Shown here in pieces: positions 23,080 through 33,555 of a stretch of DNA of 64,000 bases. Both the position numbers and the translations under genes were made by a program. The stretch comes from Riptortus pedestris. Lineage: Eukaryota; Arthropoda; Insecta; Hemiptera; Alydidae. The notes below the pieces were generated by a model. The model did no database searches. It had not been told where the DNA came from and saw only the letters and a program-made list of their open reading frames with translations. The stretch's first letter is position 1. The number at the start of each line of letters is the position of its first letter. The stretch covers positions 2,061,001 through 2,125,000 of the forward strand of contig CM032230.1 in the NCBI GenBank assembly GCA_019009955.1, in the 5' to 3' direction.

Positions 23080-23479
23080 ACTCAACCTGGAAGGTATCCC
23101 TGCTGCTAGTTAGAGAGAGCCTCCACCCGATCAGAGCGCCATCTGCTAGCACGGCTACTAACTACTATTTGTACAGCTACTATTTACCATCCTGTGTTTG
23201 TACCTCTCGCTTCTCTAATGAATTCACAATACGGATCAATCAATATCCACAATTATACTACCAGATTCTACTGCAATGAAGACGTGCCTCTTGACAGTTG
23301 CTAAATAACCTTTTCGTTGTTCCTTCCTTTTATCGAACATGTCGATGTCAAAGATAATATATACTGGTCAGTTACCCCTCAAGTGTCTCAATTTTTTTTT
23401 GTCTTTATCAAACTCATAATATAAGAAGGAAGCGTTTCCTGAAAACTAATGTCCGTTGATTTGACTTGAATATTAACCC

Positions 23480-24118
23480 AGAATTTGAAGAGAATGCACT
23501 CTGAGAGTAAGGTGCATGATGAGCGGAGATTTAGCCTGAACCACACTGAGTGAGCCAATCACTAGGGGCCACCCCGGCTGCTGCAGGTACTCATGATGTA
23601 CCTCCCTCTCTCGAAGTGCACTCTGAGAGTAAGGTGTATGATGAGTGCCTGCAGGTTTAGCCTGAACCACACTGAGTGAGCCAATCACTAGGGGCCACCC
23701 CGGCTGCTGCAGGTACTCATGATGTACCTCCCTCTCTCGAAGTGCACTCTGAGAGTAAGGTGTATGATGAGTGCCTGCAGGTTTAGCCTGAACCACACTG
23801 TGCCAATCACTAGGGGCCACCCCGGCTGCTGCAGGTATTGATGATGTACCTCCCTCTCTCGAAGTGCACTCTGAGAGTAAGGTGTATGATGAGTGCCTGC
23901 AGGTTTAGCCTGAACCACACTGTGCCAATCACTAGGGGCCACCCCGGCTGCTGCAGGTACTCAAGATGTACCTCCCTCTCTCGAAGTGCACTCTGAGAGT
24001 AAGGTGTATGATGAGTGCCTGCAGGTTTAGCCTGACCACACTGTGCCAATCACTAGGGGCCACCCCGGCTGCTGCAGGTACTCATGATGCGCCTCCCTCT
24101 CTCGAAATGCACTCTGAG
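23480..24118. repeat. ~122-bp GC-rich minisatellite, about 5 copies
   Basis: The unit contains GCACTCTGAGAGTAAGGTG, TGATGAGTGCCTGCAGGTTT, CCAATCACTAGGGGCCACCC, CGGCTGCTGCAGGTAC and CCTCCCTCTCTCGAA. Unit lengths are about 122-126 bp, differing by a TGAG insertion. The array is far richer in GC than its surroundings. Overlapping minus-strand frames repeat the unit and are not evidence of a protein. Confidence 0.92.
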
Positions 24119-24985
24119 TATTTATGTACTTGCAGGGGACAAGGCATTTTATTGATTCTCATGAATTGGTTCCTCTTTCGTCCATTCTCTCGGGATTAAG
24201 CTAATCTTATACCACTCCGGCAAAGGGATTATCTTCGATACAAAAAACCTATACTTAAACATATTCTTGCATCTGCCAATCACTTCATATTCTTCGAAAA
24301 CTAAGAAATAATTCATAAAGCCTTGGGCCTTAAAATATTTTCTGTAAAAATAGCTAATTATTCCCTGCTAAATAATTACGCTTTAAAAAGAACAGTTCAA
24401 TGAACCAATCACTTTTTTTATCTCTGGATTTAGGCTTATAATTAAAGTTGGCAAAGAAGTTGAAGGGTGATTAAATGATTAACTGGTAATTAGTTACTCG
24501 TATTTAAAGAGGCTTTTCACTTTCTCATTAAATCTATTTCGTACTTTAACCTGTATTTATCCATTCATTTTGGGATAATTAAAATTTCAATCTTTTTCCC
24601 TTGTATACTTGTTTTTGGATGTTGATATCTTTTCAGCTTTTTTCTCCTTTTGTCAATCGCGTCCAGTTACGACGTTTATTCTTCTCACATACTTTTCAAG
24701 ATTGGTGTACCGTATTGTAATAGTAGAGCACTTATTGTCCAAAAGAATGTTTGCAGTAGGGCAATGCCGATTCTAACGGATGCTTTTATTGACAAAATAA
24801 TGGTGCTCCAGAGTGCTTATAAGTGCAGTAAGTGAGTTATAAGCCTGATAAATAACGTATAATTATGCTTATTATCTAAGGAATGTTTTTGTCTAAATAT
24901 ATGGATGCTCGAGAATGTGCTAATGGCTGATTGTGATACAGGATGCCGCTTACATATCTCCAAACCAAAATGCAATGGATTGCTG
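24119..24985. other. Unannotated sequence
   Basis: AT-rich; nothing recognised. Confidence 0.5.
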
Positions 24986-25093
24986 TTTTAGCAGAAATCG
25001 GCTGTTGAGGTAGGTCTCACTCCACCATTTGGGAAATATTTCTTCATGTGTCCATAGATTTTACCCAGGAGATGACGAACATCAAGTTCTTTC

Positions 25094-25144
<51 letters not shown>
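24986..25144 (+). mobile_element. HINE 5' end plus (TA)n, running into an 18-bp minisatellite
   Basis: The head is TTTTAGCAGAAATCGGCTGT, then TGAGGTAGGTCTCACT, then ACCCAGGAGATGACGAAC and CTTTCAAAATTATATAT. The TA tract (25100-25144) leads into the 18-bp array, where a HINE would normally have its core. Confidence 0.65.
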
Positions 25145-25146
<2 letters not shown>

Positions 25147-25235
25147 TATTGATATATATATTCGTGTTGATATGTAAAACTTTTATGTATAAATTCCTTT
25201 TGATGTAATGGCATTCCTGTTCTACAATTGGGCCG

Positions 25236-25975
25236 TTCTGTTGAGGTATATATTCGTGTTGAGGTATATATTCGTGTTGAGGTATATATTCGTGTTGAGG
25301 TATGTATTCGTGTTGAGGTATATATTCGTGTTGAGGTATATATTAGTGTTGAGGTATGTATTCGTGTTGAGGTATATATTCGTGTTGAGGTATATATTCG
25401 TGTTGAGGTATATATTCGTGATGAGGTATATATTCGTGTTGAGGTATATATTCTTGTTGAGGTATGTATTCGTGTTGAGGTATATATTCGTGTTGAGGTA
25501 TATATTCGTGTTGAGGTATATATTCGTGTTGAGGTATGTATTCGTGTTGAGGTATATATTCGTGTTGAGGTATGTATTCGTGTTGAGGTATATATTCGTG
25601 TTGAGGTATATATTCGTGTTGAGGTATATATTCGTGTTGAGGTATATATTCGTGTTGAGGTATGTATTCGTGTTGAGGTATATATTCGTGTTGAGGTATA
25701 TATTCGTGTTGAGGTATATATTCGTGTTGAGGTATATATTCGTGTTGAGGTATGTATTCGTGTTGAGGTATATATTCGTGTTGAGGTATATATTAGTGTT
25801 GAGGTATGTATTCGTGTTGAGGTATATATTCGTGTTGAGGTATATATTCGTGTTGAGGTATATATTCGTGTTGAGGTATATATTCGTGTTGAGGTATGTA
25901 TTCGTGTTGAGGTATATATTCGTGTTGAGGTATATATTCGTGTTGAGGTATATATTCGTGTTGAGGTATGTATTC
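25236..25975. repeat. 18-bp minisatellite, about 41 copies
   Basis: The unit is GAGGTATATATTCGTGTT, with a TATGTATT variant interspersed every few units and rarer AGTG or GATG variants. Because 18 is a multiple of three, three frames stay open for 270-320 codons, with hexapeptide repeats such as VEVYIR (plus) and TSTRIY (minus). There is no start context, signal or non-repeat domain. I read these as by-products of the array. Confidence 0.95.
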
Positions 25976-26354
25976 GGCTTTCTGTGTGTAGTCCTTTACA
26001 AAGGATCACCGCCTCAACCATTTGGGCCAGCGGTCTTATATAGCTGCACCATCCTCTCCTCCAAGCCAAATATAAATCTTGCTTAAATAGCCGACTTAAC
26101 GCTTAAATCATTTTCTGTGCTAAGCTGCTCGCATTACAGACCAACAATAACTGTTACTTCTTCTTTATTGACCCAACTAATGAGAGGGCAATGGTAGAAC
26201 TCCAACATTGCAACACAGTAACTGCTGAATTTCATTTATCGTGGAAAGCTATCCGTATTGCTTTTACCTACTACACCCTTTGATAATGGAATATTTGGAT
26301 TTGCCCACTTGAAGGATCTCTGACCACGCATAGACAGTAAATTATAATCTGATA
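25976..26354. other. Unannotated sequence
   Basis: Begins with CTTTCTGTGTGTAGTCCTTT, apparently unrelated to the array. Nothing recognised. Confidence 0.5.
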
Positions 26355-26355
26355 A

Positions 26356-26358
26356 AGT

Positions 26359-26401
<43 letters not shown>

Positions 26402-26402
26402 T
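26356..26402. repeat. (GA)n microsatellite
   Basis: Short GA run beside a G-rich GGTGG segment. Confidence 0.95.
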
Positions 26403-26739
26403 GATGGGGGGTGGTGGTGGGGAGGTGGAGTGGGGGAACAAGATGGATGGGCCTAGCCCCAAACTCTCCAACATTTGTAACACTGACCTTCGGTATATAC
26501 CCACCGATATATAACTCTTACGGACTTTATGTATTATATTCTATCAGTTTCAATAAATATTTTTTTTGGAAAAACTAAAAGCAAATTTATTTGCTAAATA
26601 AATAGTTTTCAATTAACCTGAAAATCATTCTTCATGCATCATTGTGCGATTGCAATATATAAAAGCCTATTGCAGAATGCATCCAAGACTTCTTTCGTTT
26701 AGCCCATCTATTGCATATTTCGATAAAGACGGGATGTTC
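26403..26739. other. Unannotated sequence
   Basis: G-rich at 26404-26440, then AT-rich; nothing recognised. Confidence 0.5.
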
Positions 26740-27262
26740 CGTAGGGGTATTTGAATTCCCCATCCTCTAATCCACCACCTCTCTTCTTACTCTGATATCA
26801 GCCATTAACGTATACAGTCTTTAGTGTTTAATGAAATGGTAAAATATCCAGTATGGTTTTTTCGAGCCAAGAACATCACTAACTAATAAATAAAGAACTC
26901 ACTCAATTAATCATCACAATACACACGTCTCCCTCGTAATAAAAGCCCATTGAAAGCAATATTTTGTATATAAACATGTAAGAAATTTCATGATTTATTG
27001 GTCTATTGTTAGTCTTCGACAACTAAAAGGGGGGGGGCGTTAATAGAGACTGAAAATTAAATAAATAATCGAAATACGTATCTTTGTTAAGTTTTGAGAT
27101 AGAGACTATGTATATATAATATAATTTATAGAAAACAAAATTTGCTACAAGGTTTATATACAATTTCTATCCGATCCATAACAATAGAGATAATTTGAAT
27201 TTTCAGTTACCACACCCCCCCTCCCATTCCGATTCCAGCCATTTTACGTAAAACGGTTATAC
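26740..27262 (-). mobile_element. HINE core, minus strand, two overlapping segments
   Basis: Minus-strand core landmarks appear twice: C-rich blocks at 26755-26785 and 27208-27230, each followed by AGCCATT and a TTTTACGTAAAAC-like segment. The order suggests a core partly duplicated or two nested copies. The 43-bp array starts directly after it. Confidence 0.5.
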
Positions 27263-27282
27263 AGTACATAGATTTGGGTTAT

Positions 27283-28682
27283 ACCATAAATCGGCCTACC
27301 AACAATGTTCGCCAACTAGCTGCTATAAAGGAATCGGCCCACCAACAATGTTCGTCAACTGACTGCTATGAAGGAATCGGCCTACCAACAATGTTCGCCA
27401 ACTGACTGCTATAAAGGAATCGGTCTATCGACAATGTTCGTCAACTGACTGCTATAAAGGAATCGGCCTACCAACAATGTTCGTCAACTGACTGCTATAA
27501 AGGAATCGGTCTATCGACAATGTTCGTCAACTGACTGCTATAAAGGAATCGGTCTATCGACAATGTTCGCTAACTGACTGCTATAAAGGAATCGGTCTAT
27601 CGACAATGTTCGTCAACTGACTGCTATAAAGGAATCGGCCTACCAACAATGTTCGTCAACTGACTGCTATAAAGGAATCGGCCTACCAACAATGTTCGTC
27701 AACTGACTGCTATAAAGGAATCGGCCTACCAACAATGTTCGCCAACTGACTGCTATAAAGGAATCGGTCTATCGACAATGTTCGTCAACTGACTGCTATA
27801 AAGGAATCGGCCTATCAACAATGTTCGCCAACTGACTGCTATAAAGGAATCGGCCTACCAACAATGTTCGCCAACTGACTTCTATAAAGGAATCGGCCTA
27901 CCAACAATGTTCGCCAACTGACTTCTATAAAGGAATCGGTCTACCAACAATGTTCGCCAACTGGCTGCTATAAAGGAATCGGCCTACCAACAATGTTCGC
28001 CAACTGGCTGCTATAAAGGAATCGGTCTACCAACAATGTTCGCCAACTGGCTGCTATAAAGGAATCGGCCTACCAACAATGTTCGCCAACTGGCTGCTAT
28101 AAAGGAATCGGCCCACCAACAACGTTCGTCAACTGGCTGCTATAAGGGAATCGGCCTACCAACAATGTTCGCCAACTAGCTGCAATAAAGGAATCGGCCC
28201 ACCAACAATGTTCGACAACTGACTGCTATAAAGGAATCGGCCAACCAACAATGTTCGTCAACTGGCTGCTATAAAGGAAAATGTTCGTCATCTGACTGCT
28301 ATAAAGGAATCGGCCCACCAACAATGTTCGTCAACTGACTGCTATAAAGGAATCGGCCTACCAACAATGTTCGCCAACTGACTGCTATAAAGGAATCGGC
28401 CTACCAACAATGTTCGCCAACTGACTGCTATAAAGGAATCGGCCTACCAACAATGTTCGCCAACTGACTGCTATAAAGGAATCGGCCTACCAACAATGTT
28501 CGCCAACTGACTGCTATAAAGGAATCGGCCTACCAACAATGTTCGCCAACTGACTGCTATAAAGGAATCGGCCTACCAACAATGTTCGTCAACTGACTGC
28601 TGTAACGGAATCGGCCTACCAACAATGTTCGCCAACTTACTGCTATAAAGGAATCGGCCTACCAACAATGTTCGCCAACGGG
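27283..28682. repeat. 43-bp satellite, about 32 copies
   Basis: The unit runs TATAAAGGAATCGGCCTACC, AACAATGTTCGCC, then AACTGACTGC. Main variants are GGTCTATCGAC for GGCCTACCAAC, CGTC for CGCC, and GGCTGC for GACTGC. Variants come in runs, showing local unit amplification. One unit near 28276 is truncated. Confidence 0.95.
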
Positions 28683-28727
28683 AGAAATAGAAAGTCTAAT
28701 TTTAGATGAGATCATCTGCGTACGACG

Positions 28728-28782
28728 TTTTAGCACATTTCCACGCATTAGCACGAGGAGATCACGAAGACGAGGTCCGTTC

Positions 28783-28844
<62 letters not shown>

Positions 28845-29337
28845 GTGTGTGTGTGTGTGTGTGTGTTTGTATTATGTGTTAATGATTTATACCCGTCGTT
28901 GCAGAGGATTTGTTAATAAAACATTTATTTGTTAAGTAAGGCATCACTGTCCTCAATATTTTTATATTTCCCATCTCTTGTGCATGTAGTGCAAGTGTTT
29001 TATCTTCCAAACCATGTATGAAAGTTATTTCCCTTGATGCGGTACAAAGCCCAACGGTATATATTCTCTGTTGATGCTCTATCGGTCACGATTTTTCTTT
29101 GATCTTTACCAATTTGTTTAATCGTTTTATGTAAAAAGAAAGATCAGGTTCGTTAATGGCTGAAATCGGTCACGTGGGAGGGGGGGGGTTTAGAGGGGGA
29201 AAATTTGAAAATTCGATATTTCTCCGTTACTATACCTCGGATCGATCAATTATATATAACCAACCTTATTGAAAACTAAATGATCTATAAATATTCCTCT
29301 GTACATATTTTCTGTATCATGAATATCAACCAAGAGA
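28728..29337 (+). mobile_element. HINE, 5' side and core, interrupted by another HINE
   Basis: The head is degenerate (TTTTAGCACATTTCC), then GAGGTCCGTTCAAAATT leads into TA and GT blocks (28789-28866). After about 190 bp of unrelated or diverged sequence comes GCTCTATCGGTCACG, then TTTTATGTAAAAAGAAAG, the G-run and the core. It stops at ATCAACCAAGAGA, where a second HINE begins. Confidence 0.65.
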
Positions 29338-29466
29338 TTTTAGCAGATTTCCCTCAAGGGAAATCAGCTATGAGGTCGTACTCATGACGCGATTTTTGGA
29401 AAGGTTTCTTCAAATATCCATCGATCCTACCCAAGAGATGACGAAAATGAGGTCCGTTCAACACTC

Positions 29467-29499
<33 letters not shown>

Positions 29500-29818
29500 C
29501 TATATATATATAAGGCGTACGTTACAAATTACCACCAGCTATAGTAAAATTGTTAATATAATTAATATGTTATATTCAGATATATTTCATTAATGGTTTT
29601 TCTTCCCAGTCTAGAATTCTGGTTGGCTGGTCTGTTTGTTGACAATTCAGACGCTTTCTGTTGCTAAGTTATTACCTTGTAACTGAAAGATTGCTTATTA
29701 CCGTTTGCATTTATTCACTTATTCGCGGTGGTGTTACCAGTATGTATATTTATCTATTGTTAAGCTTCACGAGGGAAATCTGCTTAGTTTAAGCAGCCCT
29801 TGCGTGTTGGACTTTTTA
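29338..29818 (+). mobile_element. HINE inserted into an older HINE
   Basis: A well-preserved head (TTTTAGCAGATTTCCCTCAA, GGGAAATCAGC) begins inside the older copy's TATTAACCGAGATATTTG-type block at a T run. It has a TA tract (29467-29512), a shortened core and the tail GGGAAATCTGCTTAGTTTAA, GCAGCCCTTGCG, GGACTTTTT. Most of the usual core (the G-run block) is missing. Confidence 0.72.
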
Positions 29819-30304
29819 ATATCCAGCTAGTTTTTTATGTTAATATTTACCAAAGTGAATACTTTTGAACTGAGCATTGTAAATGGCCTGGAGAGCTCAA
29901 CATTAGCTATAAAACAATAAAGAGGGTTGGTGAGAGTTGAAGATACTTTATTAGGGCATTAATTTTTGAATGACGCCAAGATGCATCTTTGCCCAGGACA
30001 TTTATTGAAATGAAGGAGAGAGATGGCTTGCAGGAGATAGTAATGGGAGAGTCCTTTGATGGCGCCGCCTACCCCAACCTCTGCCCCACGTGACGAGAAT
30101 GCTTCAACTCGTTAACACTCTTCTACAATCAGGAACTAACTCTTCGCGCCTCTACTTCCTATCGACTCCTTCATCAATGCCTTTCAGCTTTTGGGCCGCT
30201 AATTGACTTCTCTTGGGCTGCATTCGGTAATTGAGGCTCCTGGCCACCTTCTTCCTCCAGATAGAATGCTAGTCACAGTGACAACGAACCAAGTAACCTT
30301 CCTT
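29819..30304. other. Unannotated sequence
   Basis: A less AT-rich stretch with no recognised feature. Confidence 0.5.
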
Positions 30305-30378
30305 GTAACAGATACCCCTCAAGGGAAATCACCTATTGTACTATACAGGAAATCACAAAAATGAGCTCCGATCAAAGA

Positions 30379-30425
<47 letters not shown>
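30305..30425 (+). mobile_element. HINE 5' end, degenerate, with (TA)n
   Basis: CAGATACCCCTCAAGGGAAA then TCACCTATTG, with most of the head deleted, then AATGAGCTCCGATCAAAGAA and a TA tract (30385-30422). Confidence 0.5.
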
Positions 30426-32281
30426 AAATTATATAATTCCGGCGATATATTATTTAATATAATATCGACAATAAATGGGAAATTCAGGTAGATTTCAAAT
30501 ATGTTCGACTTAGCTGAAGTTGTTAGATTGACGGAGTTGGTCGAGTCGCCGCTAGGAGTGCTGTTTGACAGCTGATGTATAGGAAATTGGAAGGGAATGA
30601 TTTTGATCGTCATCAATTTATTGTTGATTGTATGAAAAAAAAAAAAAAAACTTTCTAAAAAGAATGGGGAAAGACATTTTAACAGCTATGAAATATTTTC
30701 ATGTTCAAGTCGATGAGGGCAAAGTCTATCGTTCTCTCTGGTTTGCAGCTTGCTGAACATGGCTAATGGCTCCCACTTATTTTTTATATATGAAGAACTC
30801 CTTTAACTGAAAAGGACGGTCCTTATTAATGATTTGGACGTACCACCATTCATAGCTCTTCACATTTACCCATTTCCTTGTCAGTAAATGATCATATGTT
30901 TTTCATACCGAGGAAAATTCTTAAATACAAACCCACTTTAGATGGTCACAAGATAAAATCACTGAGTTTATAGAAGCTATGAGTTCTCATAGTAATAGGC
31001 CAATAGCTATGACCGAGAAACTCTCGTCAACATTTTGAATGATAATTTAATTAGTGCTTTTAAAGTAGTAGCGGAATTATGTGGTATGGAATACGACTGC
31101 AAATCCAAAAAAAGTTGGATCGATTAACAAGATAATGGTTACTCTTCCCGAGAGGCTGTCATTGGTATGGACTTGCTAGACTCCCACTAATCCACCGGCG
31201 CCTTGACAGAACACACATGAAGCGACTTCGTGAACTAAGCTGCTATCTTCCTCGGCGAGGATTCAGCCTGCAACTATATTAGCTTCAACCAACTTAGATC
31301 AAAATAGGAGATGCCTTTGCCTCGACATGAATTCTCCCCCCCCCACCCTTATAAAGACTTTGGCAAAAGACGTTTTACAAAAGTGGGAACTCCATAAATA
31401 TCGAAAAATGAACTGAAAAAAAAACTAACCGTTTATGATGCTATCACAATTTCTCTAAATCTATTTGGATGGAGACTAAGAGAGGTAGAGAGGAGTCGAC
31501 ACGGCATCTGGGCATCAATCGCCGGTAGACGGGAGGGAGTGGGTAGACAGACAGACAGAACGAGGGGGGGTTAACGAGCAGGGGGGCCGGACAACACTTG
31601 AATTTTTCACCCCCTCTCCTCGGCCCTTCATCACCCCCCTCCTTCCAGGAGTTTAGGCCATTAGTACCCTCAATCCTCTCCTAAATTTTTTATGATCCCC
31701 TTCTCCCCCACCACTCCCCCTCCAGGATTAAATTGTGGGTAGTGCCATTAGAGCGATGGATGATCCTCCGATACCAACAACCCAACCCCAAATTGAATGT
31801 TTACTAGCACTACTTTCGAAAAGTGGTTTCTCTCTTTTCTTTTCAGGGCCCATTGTCTGAGGCCTATATTTAATTGATGTTAGATGTACGAAATACATGG
31901 AATTAATGTTTTTTGTTATTTTATTATACGACAGAATAATGTGACAAGAGTAACATATAACGTATAACATCCATATAACATTTTTGTGCTTCTGTTAAAT
32001 TACATGAACAGATTGTATGATGAACAATTTAAAATTACAGATCGTAATTTAAAGATCTTTTCATGATAAGCAAAATGGAATTTTGCAAAAGTCTAAATCT
32101 TATGAAGATTTTGGGTTTTTTTTTTTTACCTCCTTTAACACATTCCCTCCCCTTTAGCTGATTTCGATCAATAGAAAAGAATATACACACGTCACGTGAC
32201 AACTGAGTTGAAATTTACTGAGTGAGGGTCAAAACATTATACTCCGTTTTTGAGGTGCTGGATGGTGAAGGAATTATTATC
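30426..32281. other. Unannotated stretch
   Basis: No feature is supported. It contains an A-run at 30635-30650, a GGGGGG and C-run-rich segment at 31560-31720, and AGACAGACAGACAG near 31546-31558. Confidence 0.45.
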
Positions 32282-32330
32282 TCAGGTAAGAAAAAACGTC
32301 TCTTTCCATCACTGTTCTTTATTCGTTGTG

Positions 32331-32370
32331 ACAGAGCACTTTCAGAGCATATGCTCCATCATCAGTGCCC
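32331..32370 (-). ncRNA. Hammerhead ribozyme motif, left arm
   Basis: On the minus strand CTGATGA, then a stem II of GGAGC-ATAT-GCTCT, then GAAA, then AGTGCT and C. Stem III would be the 3-bp AGU/GCU with a G-U pair. Compared with the right arm, one change is in loop II (ATAT for GTAT) and one in stem III keeps pairing. Confidence 0.68.
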
Positions 32371-32845
32371 TGCTTGCAAACAAATACCATAAAAACGTTG
32401 TAGAATAAGTCATTTAATTGAAAAATTTAGAAAGTATATGTACATGTTACATGGTCAAGAGTTAAAACGTACAACTTTAATATAAAATTAGTGTCCCAGT
32501 GAATATTTACAGAAATAAGAAAAACTATTTTCACAGATTAAAATTAAAAATTAAAAAATTGTCAGTAGAATATATACGCAATTTCAATAAATAGTTAAAA
32601 TAAATAAATGAACATTTACAGTTAAAAAGTCTAAAATAGAATAAATAGTAAAAAACGATTAGTCCAATTAAAATTAAAAAACCAAAAATGAAAAAATGAA
32701 GGAACAACCACCGGAGGAGCTACAGAAAGGAATACATACAAAAAACGTAATGACTAACCTCTTCACAATGATGTGACAGGAACCAAGGATTCCCTGTGAC
32801 TGAGGCCTCGGGACCGGAGAGCAATGAGAGTGGGGATCATGATGG

Positions 32846-33085
32846 GAGGGTCATGAGAAATCTGCTATAAAGTATGAGCTGCTCTGCGTAGCAAAAAAAG
32901 GCAAGACCCTGAGCATAGCCGAAAACCTATTCATAAAGCTAGATAGGATGGAAAAAGGAGGCTTGAATATTAATAAGACGGGAGAAGGAACCAGGTTGAG
33001 GCATGTCTCGGAAGCCTCTCTCATGGCTCTCCGGTCCCGAGGCCTCAGTCACAGGGAATCCTTGGTTCCTGTCACATCATTGTGA
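32846..33085 (+). pseudogene. Possible Penelope protein C-terminus
   Basis: An open frame across the loop into the right arm, ending at TGA 33083-33085, includes AIKYELLCVAKKGKTLSIAE, then NLFIKLDRMEKGGLNINKTG. Penelope GIY-YIG proteins end with a similar IL.....g..L...E...I helix and an N-rich LN.q or IN..G stretch, so this fits. The endonuclease motif itself is not present. It is weaker than the other Penelope calls because the match rests on a loose pattern, but the neighbouring hammerhead and 3' UTR-like arm in the same orientation support it. Confidence 0.45.
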
Positions 33086-33464
33086 AGAGGTTAGTCATTG
33101 TCTTGCTTCTCTATTTTTCTTCTTTTACGTTTTTTGTTTCTCTATTTACTTGTTTAATTGGACTATTCGTTTTTTACTATTTATTCTATTTTAGACTTTA
33201 ACTGTAAATATTCATTTTTTATTCATTTATTTATTTTAACTATTTATTGAAATTGTGTATATATTCTACTGACAAGTTTTTAATTTTTAATTTTAATCTG
33301 TGAAAATAGTTTTTCTTATTTCTGTAAATATTCTCTGGGACACTAATTTTATATTAAAGTTGTATGTTTTAACTCTTGACCATGTAACATGTACACATAT
33401 TTTCTAAATTTTTCAATTAAATGACATATTGTACAACGTTTTTATGGTATTTGTTTGCCAGCAG

Positions 33465-33504
33465 GGCACTGATGATGGAGCGTATGCTCTGAAAGCGCTC
33501 TGTC
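33465..33504 (+). ncRNA. Hammerhead ribozyme motif, right arm (best in window)
   Basis: The conserved boxes are CTGATGA (33469-33475) and GAAA (33491-33494). Stem II is GGAGC/GCTCT with a GTAT loop, 5 bp including one G-U. Stem III would be AGC/GCT (33494-33499), a self-complementary 3-bp stem without a loop. The predicted cleavage base is C33500. Stem I pairs TGTC (33501-33504) with GGCA (33465-33468). Such very short stem III forms are known from Penelope elements and are thought to act as dimers. GAATAAAG follows at 33510-33517, as also seen after the 56.18-kb motif. Confidence 0.75.
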
Positions 33505-33555
33505 ACAACGAATAAAGAACAGTGAAGGAACGAGGCGTTTTTTCTTACCTGAGAC

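Larger units (their letters stand above)
32282..33555. mobile_element. Penelope-like inverted repeat (foldback) with hammerheads in both arms
   Basis: The left arm (32282-32830) is an inverted copy of the right arm (33018-33555), with a loop of about 187 bp. Outer ends are CTCAGGTAAGAAAAAACG and its reverse complement. Each arm carries, from outside in, a hammerhead-like motif, an AT-rich 3' UTR-like segment and a GC-richer end (GGTCCCGAGGCCTCAGTCAC in the right arm). The loop and right arm hold a possible Penelope C-terminal reading frame. The right arm is a sense 3' end and the left arm an antisense 3' end, so two 5'-truncated ends are joined head to head. The 12-bp word ACATTATACTCC lies both at 32234-32245 and at 33554-33565 and could be a target duplication, but 36 bp separate the left one from the arm. 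Confidence 0.75.

Noticed and set aside
23473..24199. Repetitive protein frames from the 122-bp minisatellite
   Set aside because: They merely repeat the unit, and the frame changes with unit length.
25098..26086. Open frames of 270-320 codons with hexapeptide repeats in the 18-bp array
   Set aside because: The unit length is a multiple of three, so three frames stay open by arithmetic. There is no unique domain, no signal sequence and both strands are equally open.
27283..28682. CRISPR-like regularly spaced repeats (also the 44-bp and 59-bp arrays)
   Set aside because: Units are contiguous tandem repeats with no unique spacers, and the context is eukaryotic.
32282..32290. CAGGTAAG splice-donor consensus at the outer ends of the Penelope palindrome
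   Set aside because: A single consensus match at a repeat terminus, without a partner acceptor or exon, is not evidence of splicing.
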